Part shown: in pieces, positions 25,349-33,182 of the stretch
Numbering within the stretch: position 1 is the first letter of the stretch
Layout: each line of letters opens with the position of its first letter
NCBI GenBank assembly: GCA_016841325.1
Contig: JAENZJ010000010.1
Span: 30,371-94,370, forward strand
Direction of reading: 5' to 3'
Length of the DNA stretch: 64,000 nucleotides
Origin: Thermincola carboxydiphila
GTDB lineage: Bacteria > Bacillota > Thermincolia > Thermincolales > UBA2595
Translations under genes and position numbers: made by a program
The notes under the pieces: generated by a model
Seen by the model: only the letters and a program-made list of their open reading frames with translations
What the model was told of the DNA's origin: nothing
The model's database searches: none

Positions 25349-26665
25349 CTACCTGATAACCCGTACTGCTTTAAGGGCATCGGTCAGGAGTTTCCCCAGG
25401 GGCTGCTTATTTAATACAACACGCCTGATGAACCGGCGCTTCACTCCCCTTGATACCGGGTATACCATAGATACATGTGCAGATACAGAGTTAACCAGTC
25501 CAATGTAATCAACAAAAAGGGTCGGATTTTTCCGGAACCAGCCGGGCACTTCACGGTTTGCCCTCATGTCTTTAAAGACAAAACTGTTTTCCAGATTCTT
25601 ATGATAGCCTTTCAGGACTTTTCGTGAATAATCCCCTTTCCTGATGGCTTCAATAGCGGCTTCAGCCGCAAATTTACCTGAATACATGGCCAGGTTTATC
25701 CCATGGTCCCCATTTACCAGTCCTCCGGAGTCACCTGCTATCACCATCCCGTCAAAAACCAGCGGCGGTACGGCATTAAAGCCGCCCTCGGGTATCATAT
25801 GGGCCAGGTACTCCACTGTGGTCCCTCCCCGAAGCAGGGGTTCCACAACCGGGTGAGCCTTCAGGGCTGCCATCAGCTCATTTATTTTTACTTTTTTGGA
25901 GGTCAGGGTTTGCACACCCACACCGACATTAATTCCCAAATGTTCTTTAAAAGTATAGATAGATCCGGTGCCCGGCAGCCCTGCTGTGGCTTCTCCCAGG
26001 AGTCCGATAACAGCCCCCCGGTCTCCGCTGAGATTGAACCTTTCATTTATTACTTCCTCAGGAAGGGATATAATCTCTTTAACATATAATGACATACTGG
26101 AGGCACGGGGTTTTTTAACGAGCCCTGCCCGCTCCGCCAGCAACGGGTTAACTCCCTGGGCCAGGATTACCATTCCGGCCCGGACAGCGCCCTGAACGGA
26201 ACCACTGACCCTGACCCCGCAGACCCGGCAATTTTCAAGTATCAGGTCCTCCGCTTTACAGGATGTCCACAGTTCGGCACCTGCCAATACGGCCTTTTTT
26301 GCATACCACCTGTCAAATACAGCCCGCATTATTGACAACCTGTTGTAGGGCTCTCTGTCCATCTCCATGCTGGTAAAACCCAGTTTAACTGCCGACCTTT
26401 CTGCCATCAGCCAGTATTGATGATCTACCAGGACACGCTCCACAGGCGCTTCTTCCCAGAAATCAGGCAGTAGTTCCCTGGTGGGCAGTGAATAAACTGC
26501 ACCCCCGCTGATAGTTTTGGAACCCGGATACGGACCGCGCTCCAAAAGAAGTACCTCAACACCTGCCCTGGCCAGTGAATATGCTGCCGTAATCCCGGCG
26601 ATCCCGGCCCCGACCACTATTACCTGATATTGCTTTTTTCCTGTTTCACTGAAAATTTTAGCCAT
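25349..26665 (-). CDS. fixC: FixC-type FAD-dependent oxidoreductase
   Basis: A 438-residue flavoprotein of the electron-transfer-flavoprotein:quinone oxidoreductase family. The FAD-binding VGAGIAGITAAYSLARAG lies near the N-terminus, with GDSGGLVNGDHGINLAMYSG and the basic C-terminal region RGVKRRFIRRVV later. With fixX it forms a two-gene set. It starts at ATG 26665 but shows no clear Shine-Dalgarno. The preceding terminator means it needs its own promoter within 50 bp, which I could not identify with confidence. Confidence 0.88.
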   Translation of the reverse strand: MAKIFSETGKKQYQVIVVGAGIAGITAAYSLARAGVEVLLLERGPYPGSKTISGGAVYSLPTRELLPDFWEEAPVERVLVDHQYWLMAERSAVKLGFTSMEMDREPYNRLSIMRAVFDRWYAKKAVLAGAELWTSCKAEDLILENCRVCGVRVSGSVQGAVRAGMVILAQGVNPLLAERAGLVKKPRASSMSLYVKEIISLPEEVINERFNLSGDRGAVIGLLGEATAGLPGTGSIYTFKEHLGINVGVGVQTLTSKKVKINELMAALKAHPVVEPLLRGGTTVEYLAHMIPEGGFNAVPPLVFDGMVIAGDSGGLVNGDHGINLAMYSGKFAAEAAIEAIRKGDYSRKVLKGYHKNLENSFVFKDMRANREVPGWFRKNPTLFVDYIGLVNSVSAHVSMVYPVSRGVKRRFIRRVVLNKQPLGKLLTDALKAVRVIR

Positions 26666-26710
26666 ACAGTTATTATTTCACTGAATATGTTCCTTATCCC
26701 AAAAGCCAAG

Positions 26711-26749
26711 AAAAAAAGGACTAACCCATATATTATGAGTTAGTCCTTT
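26711..26749 (-). terminator. intrinsic terminator after rpmA
   Basis: AAGGACTAACT pairs with AGTTAGTCCTT on the minus strand, followed by seven Ts. It ends the rplU-prp-rpmA transcript. Confidence 0.9.
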
Positions 26750-26761
26750 ATGCAGACATTA

Positions 26762-27058
26762 TCAGGATACAACAGCTTCTGACCCGCTGTACACACTTAC
26801 CTGTTTCTTGTCTTTGCCTTTTCTTTCAAATTTGACCACACCGTCAATTAAAGCAAACAGTGTATCATCTTTTCCGATTCCCACATTGTTGCCCGGGTGA
26901 ATCTTGGTGCCGCGCTGGCGGACAAGAATGTTCCCGGCAGTAACCACAGTCCCTTCGCCGCGTTTCACCCCTAGGTATTTTGGGTTGGAATCACGGCCGT
27001 TCCGGGAACTGCCCACCCCTTTTTTATGGGCAAATAATTGGAGATTGATATTAATCAC
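26762..27058 (-). CDS. rpmA: 50S ribosomal protein L27, with cleaved leader
   Basis: L27 sits near the peptidyl-transferase centre. GTG 27058 is chosen because the long AGGAGGAGGTGG lies just before it and because this start gives a nine-residue leader ending INLQLFA in front of [14 protein letters not shown]. That matches the Firmicute pattern in which the protease Prp removes the leader after FA. The start overlaps the prp stop (GTGA), fitting coupled expression. Confidence 0.97.
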   Translation of the reverse strand: MININLQLFAHKKGVGSSRNGRDSNPKYLGVKRGEGTVVTAGNILVRQRGTKIHPGNNVGIGKDDTLFALIDGVVKFERKGKDKKQVSVYSGSEAVVS

Positions 27059-27393
27059 GAGGTCCACCTCCTCCTAAAAACTCTTATATAACCGCGATAG
27101 TTTTCCTGTAGGTTCTTTAGTCCCATCACCATTGTCTCCACTATGGCCTGGGTCTGTAACTGTTCTTTTTTGCTCATTTCATCAGGCAGCCTGCAGGTTA
27201 AAGTACCGGAATCGTCAACATCATAGACCAGGCCTTCCCTGATAAAGCGCGCCAGTCCCAGCAGGGTTGTCTGGGCAAGCATGGAGACAGCGGCACACAC
27301 GATATCCTCCCCGGGAGGACGGTATCCGGCATGCCCCCTGACAGAATACCCTTTTATGGTTCCATTGGAACGGTTAACAGAAACAATTATCAT
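27055..27393 (-). CDS. prp: ribosomal processing cysteine protease Prp
   Basis: Cleaves the N-terminal leader of L27. The catalytic pair is visible: His in SVRGHAGY and Cys in [10 protein letters not shown], spaced as in the YsxB/Prp family. ATG 27393 gives 112 residues. TTG 27402 is a poorer choice, lying almost against the rplU stop. It is located between rplU and rpmA as is usual in Firmicutes. Confidence 0.93.
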   Translation of the reverse strand: MIIVSVNRSNGTIKGYSVRGHAGYRPPGEDIVCAAVSMLAQTTLLGLARFIREGLVYDVDDSGTLTCRLPDEMSKKEQLQTQAIVETMVMGLKNLQENYRGYIRVFRRRWTS

Positions 27394-27404
27394 AGCCTTC
27401 AACC

Positions 27405-27716
27405 CTAGGCCTGAATTTTTTCTACAGTTACCTTTGTATATGGCTGACGATGACCGGTTTTGCGGCGGTAGTTTTTCTTGGGCTTATACTTAAAGACAAC
27501 AATTTTCTTACCTTTGCCATGGCCCAGAACCTTCAACACGGCTTTTGCCCCGTCAACAAAAGGAGTGCCTACCCTCAGGTCTTCTCCTTCACCTACGGCC
27601 AGCACATCGGTGATCTCAACGGTTTCGCCCTCTCCGGCTGCCAATTTCTCAACAAAGAGGACATCACCTTCCTTCACACGGTACTGCTTGCCTCCTGTAG
27701 CAATAACGGCGTACAT
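27405..27716 (-). CDS. rplU: 50S ribosomal protein L21
   Basis: Starts [18 protein letters not shown], the standard L21 beginning, and ends with [21 protein letters not shown]. It has 103 residues. ATG 27716 has GAGGGAGGTG just upstream; the 13 codons before it in the open frame belong to the leader. It is the first gene of rplU-prp-rpmA. Confidence 0.97.
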   Translation of the reverse strand: MYAVIATGGKQYRVKEGDVLFVEKLAAGEGETVEITDVLAVGEGEDLRVGTPFVDGAKAVLKVLGHGKGKKIVVFKYKPKKNYRRKTGHRQPYTKVTVEKIQA

Positions 27717-27842
27717 ACATACACCTCCCTCATCAATACTCGCCAGGCCGGGCACGATTTCCCGTTTGTGGACGGCCCGCAGCCGTCCGCCCTTGCTGTG
27801 CGGTTTCGGCGGAGTCAGAAATGCCGCAGACTCTGCCTACAT
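27717..27842 (-). promoter_or_regulatory. 5' leader of rplU (possible L21 leader RNA)
   Basis: The leader of about 125 bases folds into at least two hairpins, GGCAGAGTC...GACTCCGCC and the strong GGACGG...CCGTCC. Firmicutes often carry an L21 leader here. I match it by position and structure, not by a full consensus. Confidence 0.5.
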
Positions 27843-27848
27843 TAATTT

Positions 27849-27877
27849 ATTTTATAGTACCATTACGCCTTTGTCAA
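27849..27877 (-). promoter_or_regulatory. sigma-A promoter of rplU-prp-rpmA
   Basis: Consensus TTGACA (27877-27872), 17 bp, TAAAAT (27854-27849). Confidence 0.85.
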
Positions 27878-27913
27878 GAAAGGTTTTACCCTAACCCCTT
27901 TTGAAGGGCCTGG

Positions 27914-27941
27914 TTCACACTATTGCATCACTTTACATAAT
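27914..27941 (+). promoter_or_regulatory. possible promoter of the DUF2935 gene
   Basis: TTCACA (27914-27919), 16 bp, CATAAT (27936-27941), 33 bases before the start codon. Confidence 0.4.
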
Positions 27942-27973
27942 ATGTTTACTACAGCCTGAAAGGAGAAATAGTC

Positions 27974-28789
27974 ATGAACATTTCATATGTTTCGGAGAGC
28001 GCCTTTGAACACCGTTTCTGGCTCCAGATACTTGGTGACCACTCCAGATTTATCTTCAATAGCCTTGCTCCCACAGAAAATGAGCTCCTGGCAATAGCCG
28101 GAAACTTCATCAATATCTTTGACGGCTTGCTGCAATATGCCCGGACCAATATGAGCGCAGACAGCTGGGCAGCCTTTGCTGCCAGGGTAATGCCGGCTGC
28201 CACATCCCTGAGGCAATTTAAGCTGGAAATAATCAGACGGCACCTGCAGAAAAAAGTCAGCATTTCACTTACCCCGACTTTTCTGAACCACATGGTCAAT
28301 GAGCTGGATGAATACCTGCAAAACCTAAATTATCTTGCACAGAGACAGTGTATCCCGGTAAAGTCTCCGGTTCACCACCACCTGCTGTGGCTTCCCGATG
28401 CCACAGGGCATGCAGAATTCCTCTGCTGCGGCCTTGATGCTTCCCAGACACAGTTCCGTCAGAAGGCAAAAGAATACCGGGACCTCTGGAGTAAAAAACA
28501 CAGCGAGGCCCTGGAATATGCCGGTTTCCTGAGGACCGGAATTCCCCTGTTTCCCAGCCTGAATATGTTTGACAGAGATACTGCCTGCGAAATGGAGAGA
28601 TTCAGAAAATACCTGGAACTGCTGGAGACAAAAACTCTGGAAGCCGCGGTTACCGGGACCTTTGATGCCCTGATTCCCGACCATATGGCCCGGGAAGAAT
28701 GTTATTACTTATACAGGCTCCACCGTAGTGACCCTGCAGTTGTCCCCCGTCCCTGCTGTGACCCGGGACACCCACGGGTTAAGCCTTAG
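27974..28789 (+). CDS. DUF2935 protein
   Basis: A 271-residue helical protein. The N-terminal copy starts EHRFWLQILGDHSRFIF and the C-terminal half has EYRDLWSKKHSEALEY, the two-repeat layout of DUF2935. Conserved His/Glu positions suggest a metal-binding four-helix bundle, but no function is established. A ribosome site GAAAGGAG precedes ATG 27974. The tail is Cys/Pro-rich (PRPCCDPGHP). It is divergent from rplU and convergent with the next lipoprotein gene, with 4 bp shared at the ends. Confidence 0.85.
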   Translation: MNISYVSESAFEHRFWLQILGDHSRFIFNSLAPTENELLAIAGNFINIFDGLLQYARTNMSADSWAAFAARVMPAATSLRQFKLEIIRRHLQKKVSISLTPTFLNHMVNELDEYLQNLNYLAQRQCIPVKSPVHHHLLWLPDATGHAEFLCCGLDASQTQFRQKAKEYRDLWSKKHSEALEYAGFLRTGIPLFPSLNMFDRDTACEMERFRKYLELLETKTLEAAVTGTFDALIPDHMAREECYYLYRLHRSDPAVVPRPCCDPGHPRVKP

Positions 28790-29367
28790 GGAAGGGTTTC
28801 CTCCATCAGCACTTTATTGGTGTCACCTTCAAAAACCCTGACCCTGGCCTTTTTGTCTGAATTCTTTGCAATGACTTTATAAGGATAGGTAATTACTTCA
28901 GCAACTATCATACCCTGGGCCGGTTTTCTGAATACCAGGTCACATATCCAGAGGTCCCCTGACTCTCTGGTTTCTTTTAATTCAAGAGAATAACCTGCAG
29001 TAGGCTGCATCCCCATAAAAACAGCAATATAGGTCCTGCCTTCAGCCTCAATTGACTTAATACCTGCACTTTCCCTGCTGCTTTCCACCACTTCAATAAC
29101 TTCCTGCGGCAGACCGGATTCCTTCTGAGATATATCACCAGAGGATACCGGATTGTCCGGGTCTTCACCAGTGACCGCTCCCGCATTATCCTCACTGCCA
29201 CGGCTGTCATCACGGCTGCCAGCATCCTGCTCGCTCCCATTCAGTCCTGTGTTCCCTGCTGCCGCCTGCTCTGTTGCAGCCTTCTGTTCTGAACATCCTG
29301 ACATCCCAACTGCTACAATTGATATGGCCAATAAAAGCCATAAAAACATTTTCACAGTTTTCATCAT
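28786..29367 (-). CDS. lipoprotein with PrcB-like protease-inhibitor domain
   Basis: ATG 29367 follows AAGGGGGG; the next codon is also ATG. A hydrophobic signal ends in the lipobox VGMSGC. Then comes a long Gly/Ser/Asp/Glu-rich linker (to about residue 85) and a compact domain with TYIAVFMGMQPTAGYSLEL and VITYPYKVIAK, the PrcB_C pattern known from a Treponema protease regulator. It is likely an extracytoplasmic binding protein. The target is unknown. Confidence 0.8.
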   Translation of the reverse strand: MMKTVKMFLWLLLAISIVAVGMSGCSEQKAATEQAAAGNTGLNGSEQDAGSRDDSRGSEDNAGAVTGEDPDNPVSSGDISQKESGLPQEVIEVVESSRESAGIKSIEAEGRTYIAVFMGMQPTAGYSLELKETRESGDLWICDLVFRKPAQGMIVAEVITYPYKVIAKNSDKKARVRVFEGDTNKVLMEETLP

Positions 29368-29535
29368 AATTCCCCCCTTCAATTAATTCAGACGAATTAT
29401 CAGGCTAAAAGTTCCCCGGGACAGGGGTATTATTATGTATAAAGAGGCTTCTCCCGGGTAGACGCAGGAACTTTATTGATGTAGAATAGGTAACAGAAGA
29501 AATAATTTCCATATATAAAGGAGTGCAAACCTGTT

Positions 29536-30201
29536 ATGAATACAGGGGAACTAAAGATACCGACAGGCGGCATGCCTATTGAAGCATTTTTCATGTGCCG
29601 GGAGGAAAAACCGGAAAGGGCCTTTTTAATTCTTCCGGGGAAAGGCTATACAATTAACCACTTTGTTCTGGATTTCCTGTGGCGGATGGCTGCAGAATGC
29701 GGGTTTTATTCCTTAAAGGCTGAATACAGGGGTTATACTTACAGACACCTGAACGAGCCCTATGACCACCACCATGCCGCCATTGATGCCGGCTTTGTAC
29801 TGGATTATCTTAATGAGCTTGGCTACCCGCCCGGTAAAATAACTGTATGCGGCAAGTCCCTGGGTACCATTGCCCTGGGAAGTCTTGTGGCAGACAAGGG
29901 TCCCGTATTTGAAAGAGCCGTCCTGTTGACTCCTGTGCTGTATATGAAAAAAGAAAAGGGAGTGTTCCCGCAGTGGGCAGAATTCAACCGGAGGATAAGC
30001 AAACCCTGCCTTATCTTTGGCAGCAGTGACCCGTTCTGTGACCGGGAAACCGCCCGCCAGGTGTTCCCCGGGGGACTGATTGAGTGCTACCCGGGAGCTG
30101 ACCATGGCCTGAGTATTGAGGATGATTACCTCCGCACCATAGAAATACAGCGGGAAATAATTGAAAAGGTAAAGCAGTTCATCACTGAACTGCTTTGGTG
30201 A
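29536..30201 (+). CDS. alpha/beta hydrolase
   Basis: A 221-residue alpha/beta-hydrolase. The oxyanion strand is AFLILPGKGYTINH, the nucleophile elbow VCGKSLGTIALGS has Ser in GKSLG, an acid position lies in FGSSDPFCD and the catalytic His in YPGADHGLS. The substrate is unknown. ATG 29536 is preceded by AAAGGAG. It is a single-gene unit with a terminator directly after the stop. Confidence 0.88.
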   Translation: MNTGELKIPTGGMPIEAFFMCREEKPERAFLILPGKGYTINHFVLDFLWRMAAECGFYSLKAEYRGYTYRHLNEPYDHHHAAIDAGFVLDYLNELGYPPGKITVCGKSLGTIALGSLVADKGPVFERAVLLTPVLYMKKEKGVFPQWAEFNRRISKPCLIFGSSDPFCDRETARQVFPGGLIECYPGADHGLSIEDDYLRTIEIQREIIEKVKQFITELLW

Positions 30202-30226
30202 AAGGTTCGCTAAGGCGGACCTTTTT
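30201..30226 (+). terminator. intrinsic terminator after the hydrolase
   Basis: AAAGGTTCGC pairs with GGCGGACCTTT around TAA, followed by Ts, immediately after the stop codon. Confidence 0.8.
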
Positions 30227-30316
30227 CAGCTTTCCGGGGAATATTGTGGACCTGTTTAACTAACAATATCCCTGAATAGTAAATAATCCAACAATAATGT
30301 TGAAGTGGGGCCAATA

Positions 30317-30757
30317 ATGAAAGACAAATTCTTTCTCGGAATATCAGCCGGCCTGGCAGGTTCTTTGGTCATGGTTTTACTATTATGGCTGCTGAACCTG
30401 ATACCGGGTGTAAGTATAAACATGCTGGATGAAGTATCGACCTTATTTAACGAAAGAGCAGTCGGAAATCTCCAGAGAGGAATCACCGGAACCACCGTCC
30501 ATTTTATCTGTGGTTCAGTTATCGGTCTGGCAATGATTTTACTGTTCCAGACAACCGGGTATGGTATGCCATTGCTAAAAGGCGCCGGGTTCGGGGCCGT
30601 TACCTGGTTTTTGCTCTGTGGTATCATGGCCAGGCTGTTAAACCTTCAGATGCAAGATACCTTTGTTGACAGTTTTCTGCTCCTGCTGGTGCATATTGCC
30701 TTTGGACTAACCGCAGGCTGGTTCCTGGCCAGATACCGGTACAGAGATAAGGTTTAA
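30317..30757 (+). CDS. four-helix membrane protein, unknown function
   Basis: A 146-residue protein with hydrophobic segments near residues 5-28, 59-80, 86-106 and 114-135. ATG 30317 follows GTGGGG at good spacing; GTG 30305 lies within that region. No charged motif or known family is recognised. It converges on rng with a 6-bp gap, and no terminator was seen between the two. Confidence 0.7.
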   Translation: MKDKFFLGISAGLAGSLVMVLLLWLLNLIPGVSINMLDEVSTLFNERAVGNLQRGITGTTVHFICGSVIGLAMILLFQTTGYGMPLLKGAGFGAVTWFLLCGIMARLLNLQMQDTFVDSFLLLLVHIAFGLTAGWFLARYRYRDKV

Positions 30758-30763
30758 AGGGCT

Positions 30764-32455
30764 TCACTTACCCACATCAACCATTTTGGCCTTACAGTAA
30801 GTGCGAAATACTTTGGTTATCTCCACAGGGACCGTTTCCCCAATCAGGGAACTGGCCCCTTCTATGTCCACGATAAACCCGTTGACCCTGCCGATACCGT
30901 CATAGATATTTGAGGTGTGGGGTTCCTCAACCTTGACCTCAAGAATCTGCCCCGGTCTTACCGGAACCCCGATGGCTTCAATTTCGGACTGGGAATGGAG
31001 GGCCCGGATATTGATCACTTCCTGGTGATAGTGTTCACAGCCCCTGACAATAATGTGTTTCCGTGTCTTGGCCTCCATCTCCCTGAGGTTAGCCCCGCTC
31101 CCGCCGATGAGGAGAGAAGCCACCGAAGGGTGTACCTCTACCAGTACGGCTTCGGCGCTGGTATGCTGAGCCAGTTTGACTATCTCATTCTTGGCCCTGA
31201 TACTGATGGTCTCCTCAGACAGCACCTTTCCTTTCCCCTCACAATATGGGCACTGTTTCAGAAGCACATTTTCCAGCCCCTGGCGGACTTTTTTCCTGGT
31301 TATTTCAACAAGTCCCAACTGGGTCAGGCCAAGGACATTGGTCTTGGTCTTGTCTTTCCTGATCTCCTCCTCCAGTTTACGGAGAATCTGGTTCTGGTGC
31401 TCCTGACTGAGCATATCAATAAAATCTATTATAATAATACCTCCGATATTCCTCAGCCTGAGCTGCCTGGCAATTTCGGTACATGCCTCGAGGTTTGTCT
31501 TCAGGACAGTATCTGCCAGGTCTGTGCTACCCACATATTTGCCTGTATTAACATCAATAGCCGTCAGGGCCTCGGTACGGTCAATCACTATATACCCTCC
31601 ACTTTTCAACCAAACCCTGGGCTTAAGGACTTTCTCAATTTCTTCTTCAATACCGTATCGTTCAAAAAGATTTTCCTGTTCATACAGGGTGACCCTGTTT
31701 TTAAGTTCAGGAGAAGTAAGCTCCATAAGTTCCAGTACCTTTTCATATTCATAACGTGAATCAATAATCAGGTTATCTATATCCTCATTAAAGAGGTCCC
31801 TCAGTATCCTCTGGATAAGTTCCAGGTCTTTGTGTATCAGGTTTGGAACAGGCCCGTGATAAGCCCTGTTCTGAATCTTTTTCCAGAGCCTGGTCAGCAG
31901 GGAAATATCCTGCCGGAAATCATCCTCCGAGAAGCCCTCGGCAATTGTCCTTACGATCAGTCCCATTCCCGGTGGTTTGACTCTTTCCGCCACAGAACGG
32001 AGGCGGTCCCTCTCAGCTTCATCTTCAATACGCCGCGAAATACCCACATAATCAACAGTGGGCATAAGTACCAGGAACCTGCCCGGAAGGGTTATGTGGG
32101 TGGTTACCCGCGCCCCCTTGGTACCGATTGGCTCCTTGGCTATCTGAACAAGGACTTCCTGCCCTTCTTTGAGGACATCGACTATATTCAGTTTACCCCC
32201 GGGCTCCGCCTCATGCCCCGAAATTCCCGACGCCAGGGCATCTTCAACAAATAAAAAGGCATTTTTCTCCAGCCCGATATCGACAAAAGCTGCCTGCATC
32301 CCGGGCAGGACATTTTCAACCTTCCCTTTATAAATATTGCCCACCAGCCTCTGGTTAAGAGAACGCTCAATATATATTTCAACTACCACCTTATCTTCCA
32401 TTACGGCTACCCGTGTTTCTTCCTCCCGGACATTTACCAGTATCTCCTTAAGCAA
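30764..32455 (-). CDS. rng: ribonuclease G/E family endoribonuclease
   Basis: A 563-residue Rne/Rng protein: an S1 domain near residues 38-118 (GNIYKGKVENVLPGMQAAFVDIG), the DNase-I-like catalytic part with IDRTEALTAIDVNTGKY and IIDFIDM (the Mg-binding aspartates), and the Zn-link CPYCEGKG. A C-terminal TRAM-like segment is absent from the shortest RNase G forms. It processes rRNA and mRNA. TTG 32455 is chosen because AAGGAGGTGAT lies before it, giving MLKEILVNV. Confidence 0.95.
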   Translation of the reverse strand: MLKEILVNVREEETRVAVMEDKVVVEIYIERSLNQRLVGNIYKGKVENVLPGMQAAFVDIGLEKNAFLFVEDALASGISGHEAEPGGKLNIVDVLKEGQEVLVQIAKEPIGTKGARVTTHITLPGRFLVLMPTVDYVGISRRIEDEAERDRLRSVAERVKPPGMGLIVRTIAEGFSEDDFRQDISLLTRLWKKIQNRAYHGPVPNLIHKDLELIQRILRDLFNEDIDNLIIDSRYEYEKVLELMELTSPELKNRVTLYEQENLFERYGIEEEIEKVLKPRVWLKSGGYIVIDRTEALTAIDVNTGKYVGSTDLADTVLKTNLEACTEIARQLRLRNIGGIIIIDFIDMLSQEHQNQILRKLEEEIRKDKTKTNVLGLTQLGLVEITRKKVRQGLENVLLKQCPYCEGKGKVLSEETISIRAKNEIVKLAQHTSAEAVLVEVHPSVASLLIGGSGANLREMEAKTRKHIIVRGCEHYHQEVINIRALHSQSEIEAIGVPVRPGQILEVKVEEPHTSNIYDGIGRVNGFIVDIEGASSLIGETVPVEITKVFRTYCKAKMVDVGK

Positions 32456-33182
32456 AGTTATCACCTCCTTCCTGATTCGTTTTGTCCATCTCCATGGGAG
32501 TCAGCAGCCTGTCACCATGTGCAGCGGTATAGAGGCCTATCCGGTTAATCTGCGCCAGTCCAGCATCAATTTCCTGCCCCAGGCAGCCGGCAAAAGCATT
32601 GACCACCTCTTCGGGACGGACATTACCTGCACTTCCGGTAACAGTCAGAATCGAAAATTCAATGGTATTGCCATTAACACTTCCGGCAAATTTAATTATT
32701 CCCGGCCTGATGTTCCGGGGCTGTATTCCTTTCTTAGTCCTTTTCATTATCATCACTTCAGAAGAATCCATAAAACGGGCTATTGCCCCTGTAAGAGAAC
32801 CTATATCAGGAGAACCGACCGCCGGGACTTTAACCCTGTATTCGGCCCTGTTTACCACAGCCATCAGGGCAGGAGAGTTATCAGGCACAGCCATTGCCCC
32901 CGACAGGCGGATTCCTGCCGGAAGCGCTGCACAAAGTCTTGCCATGACTTCACCTGCAGCCATACTCTCTCTTAATTCGATATCAATATATTCCCTGTCA
33001 CTGGTTACCCCCACCGCCAGTGCAGAAGCAAAGTTCATTTTGGGGTGGGGATTGAAGCCTTCTGAAAAGGCAATGGGGATAGCCGCCCGGCGGATTGCCC
33101 TCTCAAAAGCCTTAACCAGGTCAAGGTGTGACAAGAACCTGACCTCTTCTCCTTTGGAAAACTCCATTCTAACACGGGGCAT
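32448..33182 (-). CDS. radical-SAM-associated protein (TIGR03936/DUF2344)
   Basis: A 244-residue protein with the family signature KGEEVRFLSHLDLVKAFERAIRRA and FSEGFNPHPKMNFA. These proteins always accompany a TIGR03960 radical SAM gene, which is the neighbour here with a 14-bp overlap. They may act as the partner in an RNA- or ribosome-related modification, but this is unproven. The C-terminus overlaps the rng start. Confidence 0.9.
   Translation of the reverse strand: MPRVRMEFSKGEEVRFLSHLDLVKAFERAIRRAAIPIAFSEGFNPHPKMNFASALAVGVTSDREYIDIELRESMAAGEVMARLCAALPAGIRLSGAMAVPDNSPALMAVVNRAEYRVKVPAVGSPDIGSLTGAIARFMDSSEVMIMKRTKKGIQPRNIRPGIIKFAGSVNGNTIEFSILTVTGSAGNVRPEEVVNAFAGCLGQEIDAGLAQINRIGLYTAAHGDRLLTPMEMDKTNQEGGDNFA

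Noticed and set aside
30917-31759. 280-residue plus-strand frame across rng
   Set aside because: The opposite strand encodes all RNase G/E motifs without interruption.
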